Below, piece after piece: positions 35,306 to 43,698 of a stretch of 64,000 nucleotides of DNA. Both the position numbers and the translations under genes were made by a program. Positions within the stretch are counted from its first letter, which is position 1. Every line of letters begins with the position of its first letter. This stretch comes from Clostridia bacterium (lineage in GTDB: Bacteria > Bacillota > Clostridia > Lachnospirales > Anaerotignaceae), in NCBI GenBank assembly GCA_022786605.1, contig JALFWW010000019.1, positions 78,779-142,778 of the forward strand, in the 5' to 3' direction. The notes under the pieces were generated by a model. That model saw nothing but the letters and a program-made list of their open reading frames with translations. It was not told where the DNA came from and did no database searches.

Positions 35306-36865
35306 TTACTTTCTGCCGCCTCGTAAAATCAGCAGTTTCTGTCCCGAAAAGAGCCGTTCGGGATTTTCAATATCATTGACCATAAGGATACGTTCCGGTG
35401 TGGTGCGGTATTTTTTGGCAATATCCCACAGGCTTTCTCCATCCTGTACCACACAAATGACAGCGGAGGGACGTTTTTCCGGTGTTTCTTCGGGCATTTC
35501 CAGAAGGTCTGTGACCACTTCCGTTTCTTCCATGGCTGTTACCAGAATTTCCAGCAGAATCTGCGCCCGCAGCTCCCCTTCTGTTTCCGTCATCAGGCGG
35601 AAGTCCACCTGTTCCGCTGTGCTTCGTACACAGGCAGTATCTCCTGCTTTGGCACCTCTTACTTCTACTGTTTGGTGGAAAGGAATCCCCCGTTTCAGCA
35701 CACATACTGCCGCATCATCGTCAGCAGAAAGATAGAGGATTTCCGCCTGCAATACCCCTTCCACAGTGACGGCGTCTGTTTCCACAGTCATTTCTTCCGT
35801 ATGTACCTGCCCCCATGCCGCTACTGCCTGCATCATGGGCATTTCTCCATTTTCCAGAGATACGCCTTCTTTCAGGCTGAAACGGCTTCGTGTCATACCC
35901 ACGCATACAGGAAAGGTAACTGTTTCCCGTTTGGGCTGCAAACAGCTTTCCAGACCGTAGGCATCTGTGACCATTTCCTGTTCCGTATGGTCTACGGCTT
36001 TCAGTTCCGCGCCAATGACTGCTGTCACATCCAGATTCCGTGTTTCTCCGTCGTCATTCACTGCCGGACGGACTTCACTTTCATTGACGGTCAGTTTCAC
36101 ATCCGTCCATGTCTGAGGAGTGATGCCGCCGCCTTCAATGAATCCATGGAAAGGGATTTCCGCTTCCACTGCCACAGGCATGCCGTTTTCCTCTGTGCCG
36201 TAAATGGCTGTCAGCCGCAGATTCCCCCGCACTGCCACTTTTCCATCCATGGCACGGATGTCTGTATCAGAAAGGGTCAACACCTGATGGAGCATTTCCC
36301 CAATGTTAGGCTGATCTGCACCCAGTGACACCGTATGCTTCACTGTAAACCTGTCCTTTTTCTCCGCAACGGGGCGTTCTGTGAACACCTTTTTCCGCAG
36401 CAGTTCCACCGCTTCTCCCTGGGCGCCGCTGACAGTCTGAAGGCTCTTGCTGCCTTCCGCTTCTGCCCATACTTCCACAATGGCGCGCAGTCCCACTTTC
36501 CGGTCATTGATGAGCTGACATTCCAGATGTTCCGTTTCCGCCATCACATTCACAGCATCCTCTGCCGTCATGCCTTCCACATAGAGCACTTCCTGTATAG
36601 GCAGAGAAGATGTCATGGCATACACAGGCTTTTCACCGCCTGCCGCCCGATACAGCACACGCACCATCAGTTCCCCGGTGAGATTGATTTTTTCCTCGCC
36701 GCTTTTCACCTCGTCCAGCCGTACCGTACCGCTGCAATGGAGCACCTGCGCCACATCCGGGCGGTGATCGGGCACGATCATATCACCTTCCAGCAAAATA
36801 CGGGAATGGTGGGTTCCCTTCCGCTGTTTCCAAGTCATGGTATCCTTTGTCATTTCCAAGGCCAT
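35306..36865 (-). CDS. sipL: SipL-like SPOCS-LysM spore coat protein
   Basis: The ATG at 36865 (AAGGAGG) gives 519 residues; the track's 33 extra residues lack support. Three SPOCS/DUF3794-type segments make up most of the protein, and a C-terminal LysM domain begins at VQDGESLWDIAKKYRTTPERI. This layout matches C. difficile SipL, which binds the ATPase SpoIVA through its LysM domain and is needed to encase the spore in coat. A sigma-E-like promoter upstream fits mother-cell expression. The gene is followed by a terminator, so it is monocistronic. Confidence 0.85.
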   Translation of the reverse strand: MALEMTKDTMTWKQRKGTHHSRILLEGDMIVPDHRPDVAQVLHCSGTVRLDEVKSGEEKINLTGELMVRVLYRAAGGEKPVYAMTSSLPIQEVLYVEGMTAEDAVNVMAETEHLECQLINDRKVGLRAIVEVWAEAEGSKSLQTVSGAQGEAVELLRKKVFTERPVAEKKDRFTVKHTVSLGADQPNIGEMLHQVLTLSDTDIRAMDGKVAVRGNLRLTAIYGTEENGMPVAVEAEIPFHGFIEGGGITPQTWTDVKLTVNESEVRPAVNDDGETRNLDVTAVIGAELKAVDHTEQEMVTDAYGLESCLQPKRETVTFPVCVGMTRSRFSLKEGVSLENGEMPMMQAVAAWGQVHTEEMTVETDAVTVEGVLQAEILYLSADDDAAVCVLKRGIPFHQTVEVRGAKAGDTACVRSTAEQVDFRLMTETEGELRAQILLEILVTAMEETEVVTDLLEMPEETPEKRPSAVICVVQDGESLWDIAKKYRTTPERILMVNDIENPERLFSGQKLLILRGGRK

Positions 36866-36930
36866 ATTTCCTACCTCCTTCATCATATCAGGCACCTGCA
36901 TCCCGTCTTTTGCGGATTGCCTTTCTGTAA

Positions 36931-36958
36931 AATATATGACGAAAGGGAAAAAATATGA
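36931..36958 (-). promoter_or_regulatory. Sigma-E-like promoter of sipL
   Basis: TCATATT and CATATATT on the minus strand are separated by 13 bp, matching the mother-cell sigma-E pattern (ATA in -35, CATAnnnT in -10) 65 bp before the sipL start. No sigma-A promoter is evident here. Confidence 0.6.
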
Positions 36959-37002
36959 TTCCATATAAAAAGGGCTGTGTTTTCACACAGCCGCTTCTTC
37001 CA

Positions 37003-37536
37003 TTATCCAAAGAAAGGAAAGAGCCGAAACAGTACTTTGCCTTTCAAATCTTTTTCCCCAATGACGCCCATATTCCGGCTGTCAAAGCTTTCTGTCCGGT
37101 GATCTCCCAGCACGAATACCGTATCCGGCGGGATCACCAAATCTGCCACGCCCTCCGTAGGCCCCATGGTGTAAGGCTCATCCAGCAGGACACCATTGAC
37201 CATGACCCCTTCGGGCACAATTTCCAATCGGTCGCCTTCCACTGCAATGACGCGTTTGATGACTTGCCGTTTTCCGCCTTCGTCTGTATAATCAAAGACC
37301 ACCACATCTCCCCGGTCATAGCCTCCAAAAAAGCCTGCCAAACGGCTGACACAAACCACATTGCCGTTCTCATAGGTAGGCTCCATGGACCCGCCGGAAA
37401 TGCGCAGGGGCCAGCAGGCGTAAAAGAGCACCAAAAGGATGATGGCAGCACGCAATATATCATTTCCCCAATTTCTTATGTTTCGCCGCAAGGTTTCTCT
37501 CCTCTTTATTTCCGTTTTTCGGACAAAATACCGCAT
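37003..37536 (-). CDS. lepB: Type I signal peptidase
   Basis: The 177-residue protein has one N-terminal membrane helix (LRAAIILLVLFYACW), the catalytic Ser in ISGGSMEPTYENG and the catalytic Lys in GGKRQVIKRVIAVEGD, and ends with VFVLGDHRTESFDSRNMG. It removes signal peptides outside the membrane. The ATG at 37536 has a weak ribosome binding site; a TTG at 37491 preceded by AGGAGAG is an alternative start that would shorten the protein to 162 residues. Confidence 0.95.
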   Translation of the reverse strand: MRYFVRKTEIKRRETLRRNIRNWGNDILRAAIILLVLFYACWPLRISGGSMEPTYENGNVVCVSRLAGFFGGYDRGDVVVFDYTDEGGKRQVIKRVIAVEGDRLEIVPEGVMVNGVLLDEPYTMGPTEGVADLVIPPDTVFVLGDHRTESFDSRNMGVIGEKDLKGKVLFRLFPFFG

Positions 37537-37626
37537 TTTTCCGTAATTTCAAGTATACGGTTTTTCCTGTCATCAGGCAAGAGGGATTTCTGTAGAAAAT
37601 TGCGCCAATTTTGGTAAATTTTTGTA

Positions 37627-37797
37627 TTACATCTGTTTACGCACGGTGCGGTACTCATCATCCAGACGATAATAGGGGCAATTGCGGAAGCCGTCACGCA
37701 AAAAACGCTCCATTTCGTCCTCATCCAGATTTATGTCGCAAAAATATTCTTCGTATTCTTCGTCGTACTGATAATACATACAGCTTTCACATTGCAT
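37627..37797 (-). CDS. Small Cys-rich acidic protein (DUF6472-like)
   Basis: The ATG at 37797 (GGAGAG) gives 56 residues: MQCESCMYYQYDEEYEEYFC... LDEDEMERFL... NCPYYR. Four cysteines (CxxC early, then one near 20 and one near 40) suggest a metal site. Similar short proteins with the YDE and LDEDE signatures are widespread in Lachnospiraceae with no known function. It follows guanine deaminase by 16 bp and may be co-transcribed. Confidence 0.8.
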   Translation of the reverse strand: MQCESCMYYQYDEEYEEYFCDINLDEDEMERFLRDGFRNCPYYRLDDEYRTVRKQM

Positions 37798-37813
37798 GGC
37801 ACTCTCTCCTTTT

Positions 37814-39091
37814 TTAGAACAACTGTCTGCCTGCCACAAATTTATGAAGGACTTGGCTGTCCTCTGTCAGATAAATGACACGTTCCAAACGCTGGGCAAT
37901 GTCATATTCCCCGGGGTTATCATAACGGCTGTCATCCAGCACAAAAGCGTCGAATTCATAGCCCGCTTCAAAGGAACCCACTTTTCCGAAGAAGGCACCG
38001 CCGCCCAGTGTTGCCAGATAGAACACTTCGGGGATGGTGAGGGGCGCCAGAGATTCATCCACCAAACGCCAGCGCAGTTTGGAAACGCGGATAGCTTCCG
38101 CCATGGCAAAGAAAATGGAGCATCTTGTGCCACCTGCGATGTCACTGCCCAGACCCATGTGGATGCCTTCTGTGAGATAACGGCGGGCAGGGGCAATGCC
38201 GGAAGCCAGATTGGTGTTGGATTCGGGGCAATGGGCAATGAACACGCCTCTTTCTTTCATCAGACGGATTTCGTCATCACTGCTCAGGACACAATGCGCC
38301 ATGATGGTAGGGCAGTTTTCTCCGCCAAACAGACCGAAGCTGTCGTAAGCATCGCCATAGTGTTTGGATTTGGGGAACAGTTCCTGTACCCAAGCCACTT
38401 CCCCTCTATTTTCAGACAGATGGGACTGTACAGGCAGGTGATGCTGTTTCTGGATATCACCCAGTTTTTCCAGCAATTCGTCTGTGCAGGAAGGCAGGAA
38501 ACGAGGTGTCAGGATGGGTTTGACATGAGGATATTTTCCTGCCACATCAGCCAGCCACTGGATGGTTTCCGCAGCGGATTCTTCTGTGGTTTCCCGCAGG
38601 ATGTCAGGGCTGTGGCGATCCATATTGACTTTCCCAACCATAGCGCACAGATCCGCTTCTTCCAGCAGTTCCATGAGCACTTCTGTGGACTGGCGATGGA
38701 TGGTGCCGAAAATACAGCCTCTGGTGTTGGGTCCTTTTCTCATTTCTTCCACAAAACGGGCGTAATTCTTTCTGGCAAAATCTGTATCCACATACTTCGC
38801 TTCCTGAGGGAATGTATGGGTGTCCAGCCATTCCAGCAGTTCCAAGTCCATGCCTAACGCACGGAAACGATACTGGGGCGCGTGAACATGCAGGTCTGTA
38901 AAGCCGGGCAGGATCAGCTTTCCTGTGTAATCCAGCAGGGGAAAATCCTGATATTTTTCGGGCAGTTCAGCGAATACACCGGCAGAAACGCCGTTTTCGC
39001 AGACCAGATACCCGTCTTTGCAGGTTTCCAGTGTTTTTGTATCTTTACTATAGCAAACATCGCCTTTGCATACAAAGTTTTTCTGTACCAT
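37814..39091 (-). CDS. guaD: Guanine deaminase
   Basis: The 425-residue amidohydrolase has the metal-binding HVHAPQYRFRALG characteristic of guanine deaminases, a later HxxR-type GTIHRQST, HCPESNTNLASG and GLGSDIAGG. It converts guanine to xanthine and ammonia. A guanine-class riboswitch in its leader links expression to purine level, which supports the substrate. The ATG has AAGGAGG. Confidence 0.94.
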   Translation of the reverse strand: MVQKNFVCKGDVCYSKDTKTLETCKDGYLVCENGVSAGVFAELPEKYQDFPLLDYTGKLILPGFTDLHVHAPQYRFRALGMDLELLEWLDTHTFPQEAKYVDTDFARKNYARFVEEMRKGPNTRGCIFGTIHRQSTEVLMELLEEADLCAMVGKVNMDRHSPDILRETTEESAAETIQWLADVAGKYPHVKPILTPRFLPSCTDELLEKLGDIQKQHHLPVQSHLSENRGEVAWVQELFPKSKHYGDAYDSFGLFGGENCPTIMAHCVLSSDDEIRLMKERGVFIAHCPESNTNLASGIAPARRYLTEGIHMGLGSDIAGGTRCSIFFAMAEAIRVSKLRWRLVDESLAPLTIPEVFYLATLGGGAFFGKVGSFEAGYEFDAFVLDDSRYDNPGEYDIAQRLERVIYLTEDSQVLHKFVAGRQLF

Positions 39092-39163
39092 TTGAAATCC
39101 TCCTTAAAATTTCCATAAAAAAATACCGTCTACATCTGCGGATACAAATTCCCCCAGATGCGG

Positions 39164-39234
39164 GAAACTCATAGCGCGGTTGTTTACGGTAACCGGTAGA
39201 AACATCCAACCTATTATGGACCTATATGGGTTTC
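39164..39234 (-). promoter_or_regulatory. Purine (guanine-class) riboswitch
   Basis: On the minus strand the element runs from GAAACCCATATAGG through TGTTTCTACCGG and the L3 CCGTAAAC to GCTATGAGTTTC. P1 pairs GAAAC(C)CATA with TATGAGTTTC (one mismatch), and P3 is GGTT/AACC. The nucleotide equivalent to position 74 is C (CUAUG), the guanine-specific form. A CATCTG/CAGATG hairpin followed by TTTTTTT (39120-39160) is the likely terminator. The gene downstream is guanine deaminase. Confidence 0.9.
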
Positions 39235-39247
39235 ATTTCCGTTAAGG

Positions 39248-39277
39248 AGTATACGCCGAAAGGACTGGTGTTGTCAA
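39248..39277 (-). promoter_or_regulatory. guaD promoter
   Basis: TTGACA and TATACT on the minus strand are separated by 18 bp, 14 bp before the riboswitch P1 stem. Confidence 0.75.
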
Positions 39278-39302
39278 TGTTTTTCGGCGGTAAAAATCAG
39301 AC

Positions 39303-39488
39303 AAAAAAAGAAGTCCCGTAATTTAAGCGGAAGGGCTTGGGAAACAAAGAGTTTTCCAACTGGAATCCGCAGTCGGAATTTACTTCCGACGAGGAAAACA
39401 GGGAGTTTCAAGGCATTTATGCCGATGGAACGAGCTGTTTATACTTCTGTCTACTCGTGAAAGGCCCCCATGAAATGAGCCTTTCACG
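39303..39488 (-). ncRNA. Candidate structured RNA trailing tRNA-Arg
   Basis: This non-coding stretch holds several hairpins on the minus strand: a 10-bp CGTGAAAGGC/GCCTTTCACG (39456-39488), GTCGGAA/TTCCGAC near 39385-39403, GGCAT/ATGCC, and a final AAGCCC...GGGACTT (39311-39338) followed by seven T residues, like an intrinsic terminator. No promoter of its own is evident, so it may be made as a tail of the tRNA-Arg transcript. I do not recognise an RNA family. Confidence 0.5.
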
Positions 39489-39490
39489 AA

Positions 39491-39526
39491 ACAAAGGGTG
39501 TCGATAATATCGACACCCTTTGTTTT
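39491..39526 (-). terminator. Hairpin after tRNA-Arg
   Basis: A perfect 15-bp stem (ACAAAGGGTGTCGAT and its complement) lies 2 bp after the tRNA. The minus-strand tail TTTCGTGAAAGG is a poor T tract, so termination may be partial and let transcription run into the structured region beyond. Confidence 0.6.
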
Positions 39527-39527
39527 C

Positions 39528-39600
39528 TGCACTCTACAGGATTCGAACCTGCGGCCTTTCGGTCCGGAGCCGAACGCTCTATCCCCTGAGCTAAGAGTGC
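39528..39600 (-). tRNA. tRNA-Arg (CCG)
   Basis: The 73-nt gene folds as a cloverleaf: acceptor GCACTCT/AGAGTGC, D arm with TAGCTCAGGGGATAGAGC, anticodon stem TTCGG/CCGAA with loop CTCCGGA (anticodon CCG) and T arm GCAGGTTCGAATCCTGT. CCA is not encoded. Confidence 0.96.
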
Positions 39601-39614
39601 AAACCGTAATCCTT

Positions 39615-39643
39615 ATTTTACAAGAAAATAGGCGGTCTGTCAA
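39615..39643 (-). promoter_or_regulatory. tRNA-Arg promoter
   Basis: A perfect TTGACA and TAAAAT on the minus strand are separated by 17 bp, ending 14 bp before the tRNA 5' end. The -35 box overlaps the stop region of the upstream XRE gene. Confidence 0.8.
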
Positions 39644-39975
39644 ATTTTCTTTTCGTCTTTTTCCAAAAAAATCCGACATGACTGAAGGAAGGATTCCGCT
39701 TGCTGCAGGAGACACAGAAGCTCCGCCGTCATGGCATTTTCACTGGGCTGACAGGCAGACGGACAGGGTTTTTCCGACCGTCCCAAAAGAAAATCCGTGG
39801 AAACGTCGAAATAATCCGCCAGTTTCAATAAATCTTCAAAAGAGGGCTGATTTCTGCCGGACTCATAATTGGCTACGGCTGTATGCTTGTAATGAAGATA
39901 ACGCCCCAATGCCGTCTGTGTGATGCCCCGTTCTTTGCGAAGCTGCCGCAGACGCTGTGGAAATTTGTTTTGCAT
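39640..39975 (-). CDS. XRE-family transcriptional regulator
   Basis: The 111-residue protein has an N-terminal Cro/C1 helix-turn-helix (residues 6-62: LRQLRKERGITQTALGRYLHYKHTAVANYESGRNQPS) and a short C-terminal tail with two or three cysteines and a helix. The ATG at 39975 has GGGGG 8 nt upstream; the track start is a TTG too close to it. The target is unknown. Confidence 0.88.
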   Translation of the reverse strand: MQNKFPQRLRQLRKERGITQTALGRYLHYKHTAVANYESGRNQPSFEDLLKLADYFDVSTDFLLGRSEKPCPSACQPSENAMTAELLCLLQQAESFLQSCRIFLEKDEKKI

Positions 39976-40123
39976 GGACAATGCCCCCTTTTTTTAGGAA
40001 AAATTTTCTGGTATCGTTTCACCTCATTATACTTATTTTAAATAAGAATTTCAACACAATATGTTATTTTAAAGTCTAATCCTATTTTTCTGGTACAACC
40101 TATAATGTTATCAGGTGATGAAT

Positions 40124-40447
40124 ATGCATGCGAAAGACTTTGAAAACTTCCTTTCTCTGAGAATCTCACAGTTGCGGCATCAAAAAGGAGTTTCTGCCAG
40201 AGAAATGAGTCTTGCCATAGGACAAAGTGAAAATTATATCAGCCGAATCGAAAGCAAGCGGATGTTGCCTTCCATGCTTGTCTTTTTCTATATTTGCGAA
40301 TATTTTGGCATCCATCCAAAGGAATTCTTTGACGAACAGCTGGAAAACCCCAGCCTCTCCAAAGAGCTCATGGAGAAATTCCAGAAACTGACGCCGGAGC
40401 AATCCCAGCACATCCTTGCCATCATGGACGACATTCTGGAGCGTTGA
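40124..40447 (+). CDS. XRE-family regulator, SinR-like
   Basis: About 107 residues with a central HTH (ISQLRHQKGVSAREMSLAIGQSENYISRIESKRMLPSM) followed by a helix resembling a dimerisation segment. The start at 40124 follows AGGTGA by 5 nt; GTG 40115 or ATG 40118 are less likely. It is divergent from the other XRE gene about 150 bp away; a TATAAT lies near 40101-40106. Confidence 0.87.
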   Translation: MHAKDFENFLSLRISQLRHQKGVSAREMSLAIGQSENYISRIESKRMLPSMLVFFYICEYFGIHPKEFFDEQLENPSLSKELMEKFQKLTPEQSQHILAIMDDILER

Positions 40448-40467
40448 TCTGCTTTTTCGGAAAACAA

Positions 40468-40505
40468 AAAGTCGGAACTTTATCATAAAAGTTCCGACTT
40501 TTTTA
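40468..40505. terminator. Bidirectional terminator between XRE gene and glgP
   Basis: A perfect 14-bp stem (AAAGTCGGAACTTT and its complement) with a 6-nt loop has T runs on both strands; it serves both convergent genes. Confidence 0.85.
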
Positions 40506-40529
40506 TTTGCCATGAAATCAATTTTTCAA

Positions 40530-42977
40530 TCAATCTTCAATATACAGCGGTTTCAAATCCCAGATTTCCTCCGCGTACTGGCGAATGGTTCTGTCACTGG
40601 AGAACTTACCGCTCTTCGCCACGTTGACGATTGCCATTTTCGCCCATTTTGTCTGGTCACGATATGCTCTGTCAATATCCCACTGGGCTCTTGCGTAATC
40701 CGCATAGTCTTCCAGCACGAAATATTCATCGGCTCTGCCGCCGCAGCCGTTAAGCAGTGCGTCATAGAGTTCACGGAACAGGTCTGTGTTCTGGTGGAAT
40801 GTACCGTCGATGAGGCTGGTCAGCGCCATACGCACTTCCTGATTCATGTTGTAAATGAACCAAGGGTCATAGTGGTCATGATATTTTGCCTGTACTTCTT
40901 CGGCGGACATCCCAAAGATAAAGATATTGTCTTTGCCCACTTCTTCGTAAATTTCCACGTTCGCGCCGTCCATGGTACCAACGGTCAAAGCGCCGTTGAG
41001 CATGAATTTCATGTTACCGGTACCGGATGCTTCTTTCCCGGCTGTGGAAATCTGTTCACTGACATCAGCGGCAGGAATCAGGCGTTCTGCCAGAGATACC
41101 CGGTAGTTTTCCATGAATACCACTTTGATTTTGCCTTCGATGGTAGGGTCGTTGTTGACTACATCGGCAACAGCGTTGATGAGCTTGATGATCAGTTTCG
41201 CACGGCGATAGCCTGCCGCCGCTTTCGCGCCGAAAATGAATGTACGAGGCACCATATCCATGCCGGGGTTCATTTTCAGCTGGTTATACAGCCCAATGAT
41301 ATGCAGCACGTTCAGCAACTGGCGTTTGTATTCGTGGAGACGTTTTACCTGAATATCAAAGATGGAATCGGGGTTGATGTCGATGCCTTTTGTTTCTTTG
41401 ATATACTTCGCCAGCGCCACTTTGTTTGCTTTCTTGATTTCCATGAAACGACGGCGGAAGTTTTCATCTTCTGCGTAAGGCAGGAGTTTTTCCAACTCTT
41501 TCAGTTCTGTGATCCAGCCATGACCAATGGTTTCAGAGATGAGCCCTGCCAGACCATGGTTGGCATGGAGGAGCCATCTTCTCTGGGTGATGCCGTTTGT
41601 TTTATTATTAAATTTTTCAGGATAAAGTTCATAGAAGTCCTTCAATTCCTGATTTTTCAGAATTTCTGTATGGAGCGCCGCAACACCGTTTACGGAATGA
41701 CTGCCCACGATGGCAAGGTATGCCATACGAATCTGACCGTCGGCAATGATTGCCATGTGACGGAGTTTTTCAGGGTCCATACCGTATCTCGCCTGCAATT
41801 CCAGACAGTAGCGGCGGTTGATTTCTTCCACGATCTGATAGATACGAGGCAGCAGACGGCTGAACAGTTCCATGGGCCATTTTTCCAAAGCTTCCGCCAT
41901 AATGGTATGGTTGGTGTAAGCGCATACCTTTCTGGTGATTTCCCAAGCGTCATCCCAAGGCACATCATTTTCGTCCACCAGCACACGCATCAATTCCGCA
42001 ACTGCTACGGTAGGGTGTGTGTCGTTCAGCTGGAACGCCACTTTATCAGGCAGTTTGTGGAAATCGGTGTGGTTCTTTTTGAATCGTTCCACCACACGCT
42101 GTACAGTGGCGGAAATGAAGAAATACTGCTGACGCAGACGCAGTTCTTTCCCCTGGATATGTTCATCGGCAGGGTAAAGCACGTCTGTCATGGTGCTTGC
42201 CAGCAATTCTTCTTCGGCTGCTTTCTGGTAATTGCCTTCATTGAAGAATTTCAAGTCCAATTTATTCTTCGCCCGTGCTTCCCACAGACGCAGTGTATTG
42301 ACGGTGTTATTGCCATAACCGATGACGGGATAGTCATAAGGCACAGCGATAACAGACTGATAATTTTCCTGTACGAAACGGTATTCTCCGTTGCCTTTGG
42401 GCACAGCACGGACATTGCCGCCGAATTTGACTTCTACAGCATATTCGTTACGTTTGATGCCCCAAGGGTCACCGTTTTCCAGCCAGTTATCGGGCGCTTC
42501 CACCTGATAACCGTTTTCGATTTTCTGTTCAAAAATACCGTAGTGGTAGCGGATACCGCAGCCATAAGCAGGCAGCTGCAATGTGGACAGGGAATCCAGG
42601 AAACATGCAGCCAGACGCCCCAGACCGCCGTTGCCCAGACCCGGATCGGGTTCCGCGTCCTCTACCATATTGTAATCAATGCCAAGTTCTTCCAGAACTT
42701 CTTTGACCTCATCATACATTTCCAGATTGATGAGGCTGTTGCCGAAAAAGCGGCCCATCAAAAATTCCATGGACAGGTAGTAAACCACCTTCACGTCTTT
42801 TTCGTAATATTCATCATGTGTTTTCATCCATTTGTCGGTGATGACGTCGCGAACAGCAAACACGGCAGCCTGGTAAACTTCCTCGGCAGTGGCTGTTTCC
42901 AGTGTCTTGCGGTACAATGTTTTGACGTTTTCCCGAATCATTCTTTTCAGTGTTTCTTTATCCAATAACTGACTCAT
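40530..42977 (-). CDS. glgP: Glycogen/starch phosphorylase
   Basis: The 815-residue GT35 enzyme releases glucose-1-phosphate from alpha-glucans using pyridoxal phosphate. Visible landmarks are GLGNGGLGRLAACFLDS near residue 115, NDTHPTVAVAELMR, and the PLP-lysine segment EASGTGNMKFMLNGALTVGTMDGANVEI. It stands alone with its own promoter; no other glycogen genes are in the window. Confidence 0.97.
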   Translation of the reverse strand: MSQLLDKETLKRMIRENVKTLYRKTLETATAEEVYQAAVFAVRDVITDKWMKTHDEYYEKDVKVVYYLSMEFLMGRFFGNSLINLEMYDEVKEVLEELGIDYNMVEDAEPDPGLGNGGLGRLAACFLDSLSTLQLPAYGCGIRYHYGIFEQKIENGYQVEAPDNWLENGDPWGIKRNEYAVEVKFGGNVRAVPKGNGEYRFVQENYQSVIAVPYDYPVIGYGNNTVNTLRLWEARAKNKLDLKFFNEGNYQKAAEEELLASTMTDVLYPADEHIQGKELRLRQQYFFISATVQRVVERFKKNHTDFHKLPDKVAFQLNDTHPTVAVAELMRVLVDENDVPWDDAWEITRKVCAYTNHTIMAEALEKWPMELFSRLLPRIYQIVEEINRRYCLELQARYGMDPEKLRHMAIIADGQIRMAYLAIVGSHSVNGVAALHTEILKNQELKDFYELYPEKFNNKTNGITQRRWLLHANHGLAGLISETIGHGWITELKELEKLLPYAEDENFRRRFMEIKKANKVALAKYIKETKGIDINPDSIFDIQVKRLHEYKRQLLNVLHIIGLYNQLKMNPGMDMVPRTFIFGAKAAAGYRRAKLIIKLINAVADVVNNDPTIEGKIKVVFMENYRVSLAERLIPAADVSEQISTAGKEASGTGNMKFMLNGALTVGTMDGANVEIYEEVGKDNIFIFGMSAEEVQAKYHDHYDPWFIYNMNQEVRMALTSLIDGTFHQNTDLFRELYDALLNGCGGRADEYFVLEDYADYARAQWDIDRAYRDQTKWAKMAIVNVAKSGKFSSDRTIRQYAEEIWDLKPLYIED

Positions 42978-43056
42978 AAAAAACCCCCAATATTGTGTAC
43001 TGAGAACCGCACGGGCTTTTCACCCACAGATTGTATTTTTTGCAGTCCCGTATTTC

Positions 43057-43086
43057 ACTATACCACAAAAATGCCAGAAAATGCAA
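43057..43086 (-). promoter_or_regulatory. glgP promoter
   Basis: TTGCAT and TATAGT on the minus strand are separated by 18 bp, about 80 bp before the glgP start. Confidence 0.6.
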
Positions 43087-43117
43087 ATCTTCCCCTATTT
43101 TTCCCGTAAAATCCCGG

Positions 43118-43582
43118 TCAGATATGCCAAAAATCCAGCCATACCCCCAGCCAGAAACCCAAAAGCCCTCCGACAGCACGCAGCAGGAACTGTTTTTCCC
43201 CCACTTCCTCCGGCAAAACAGCACCGCAGACCAGATACAGACAGGCGCCGCCGGTGATGGCCGCCAACAGTGCCGTCAGCACATCCATGGAAGCCAGACC
43301 ACCGCTGCTGCCCCAGAGCAATGCCCCCAGCCAGAAAAAGACCGTTCCCGGCAGTCTGCGTTTTTCCGCCACCGTACCTAATGCTACACCGCAGAGGACG
43401 CCTGCCGCCACAGCGTAAAAAGCCTGAGATGTAAAGACCCCCGGCAGATACCGCAGGCAGAAGAAGGCTACACCCAAGCCGGACAAAAACCCCAGTACCA
43501 AGGCAAAAGCACCTCGTTTCAATGACAAAAACAGCACACTGCCATACACCACACAAAACATGGTCCAGAAGGAAACAGACAT
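43118..43582 (-). CDS. Membrane protein of unknown function
   Basis: The 154-residue protein has about five predicted membrane helices and regular glycine-rich stretches (VLGFLSGLGVAFF, AAGVLCGVALGTV, GGLLGFWLGVWLDF). I do not recognise a family. A competing frame (43095-43556) is less hydrophobic and Arg/Cys-rich, so this frame is preferred. It lies between glgP and the chromate transporter terminator and appears monocistronic. Confidence 0.6.
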   Translation of the reverse strand: MSVSFWTMFCVVYGSVLFLSLKRGAFALVLGFLSGLGVAFFCLRYLPGVFTSQAFYAVAAGVLCGVALGTVAEKRRLPGTVFFWLGALLWGSSGGLASMDVLTALLAAITGGACLYLVCGAVLPEEVGEKQFLLRAVGGLLGFWLGVWLDFWHI

Positions 43583-43660
43583 GTTCCCCCTCCTCCCGAT
43601 TTTTCTCCTGTTATTCAGCTTATGAAAAAACAGGGGAAACAGAAGCAGACGGGCACAAAA

Positions 43661-43697
43661 AAAGCCGAAATCTCTTTTCAGAGATTCAGCTTTTTAT
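43661..43697 (-). terminator. Terminator of the chromate transporter pair
   Basis: The stem GCTGAATCTC/GAGATTTCGGC (imperfect) is followed by TTTTTTTG on the minus strand, immediately beyond the stop codon. Confidence 0.8.
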
Positions 43698-43698
43698 C

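Noticed and set aside
40416-42968. 850-residue plus-strand ORF
   Set aside because: Mirror frame of glgP, with Phe/His/Cys-rich composition and no recognisable motif.
43095-43556. Alternative 153-residue minus-strand frame
   Set aside because: It overlaps the more hydrophobic 43118-43582 frame almost fully and is Arg/Gly/Cys-rich without membrane helices.
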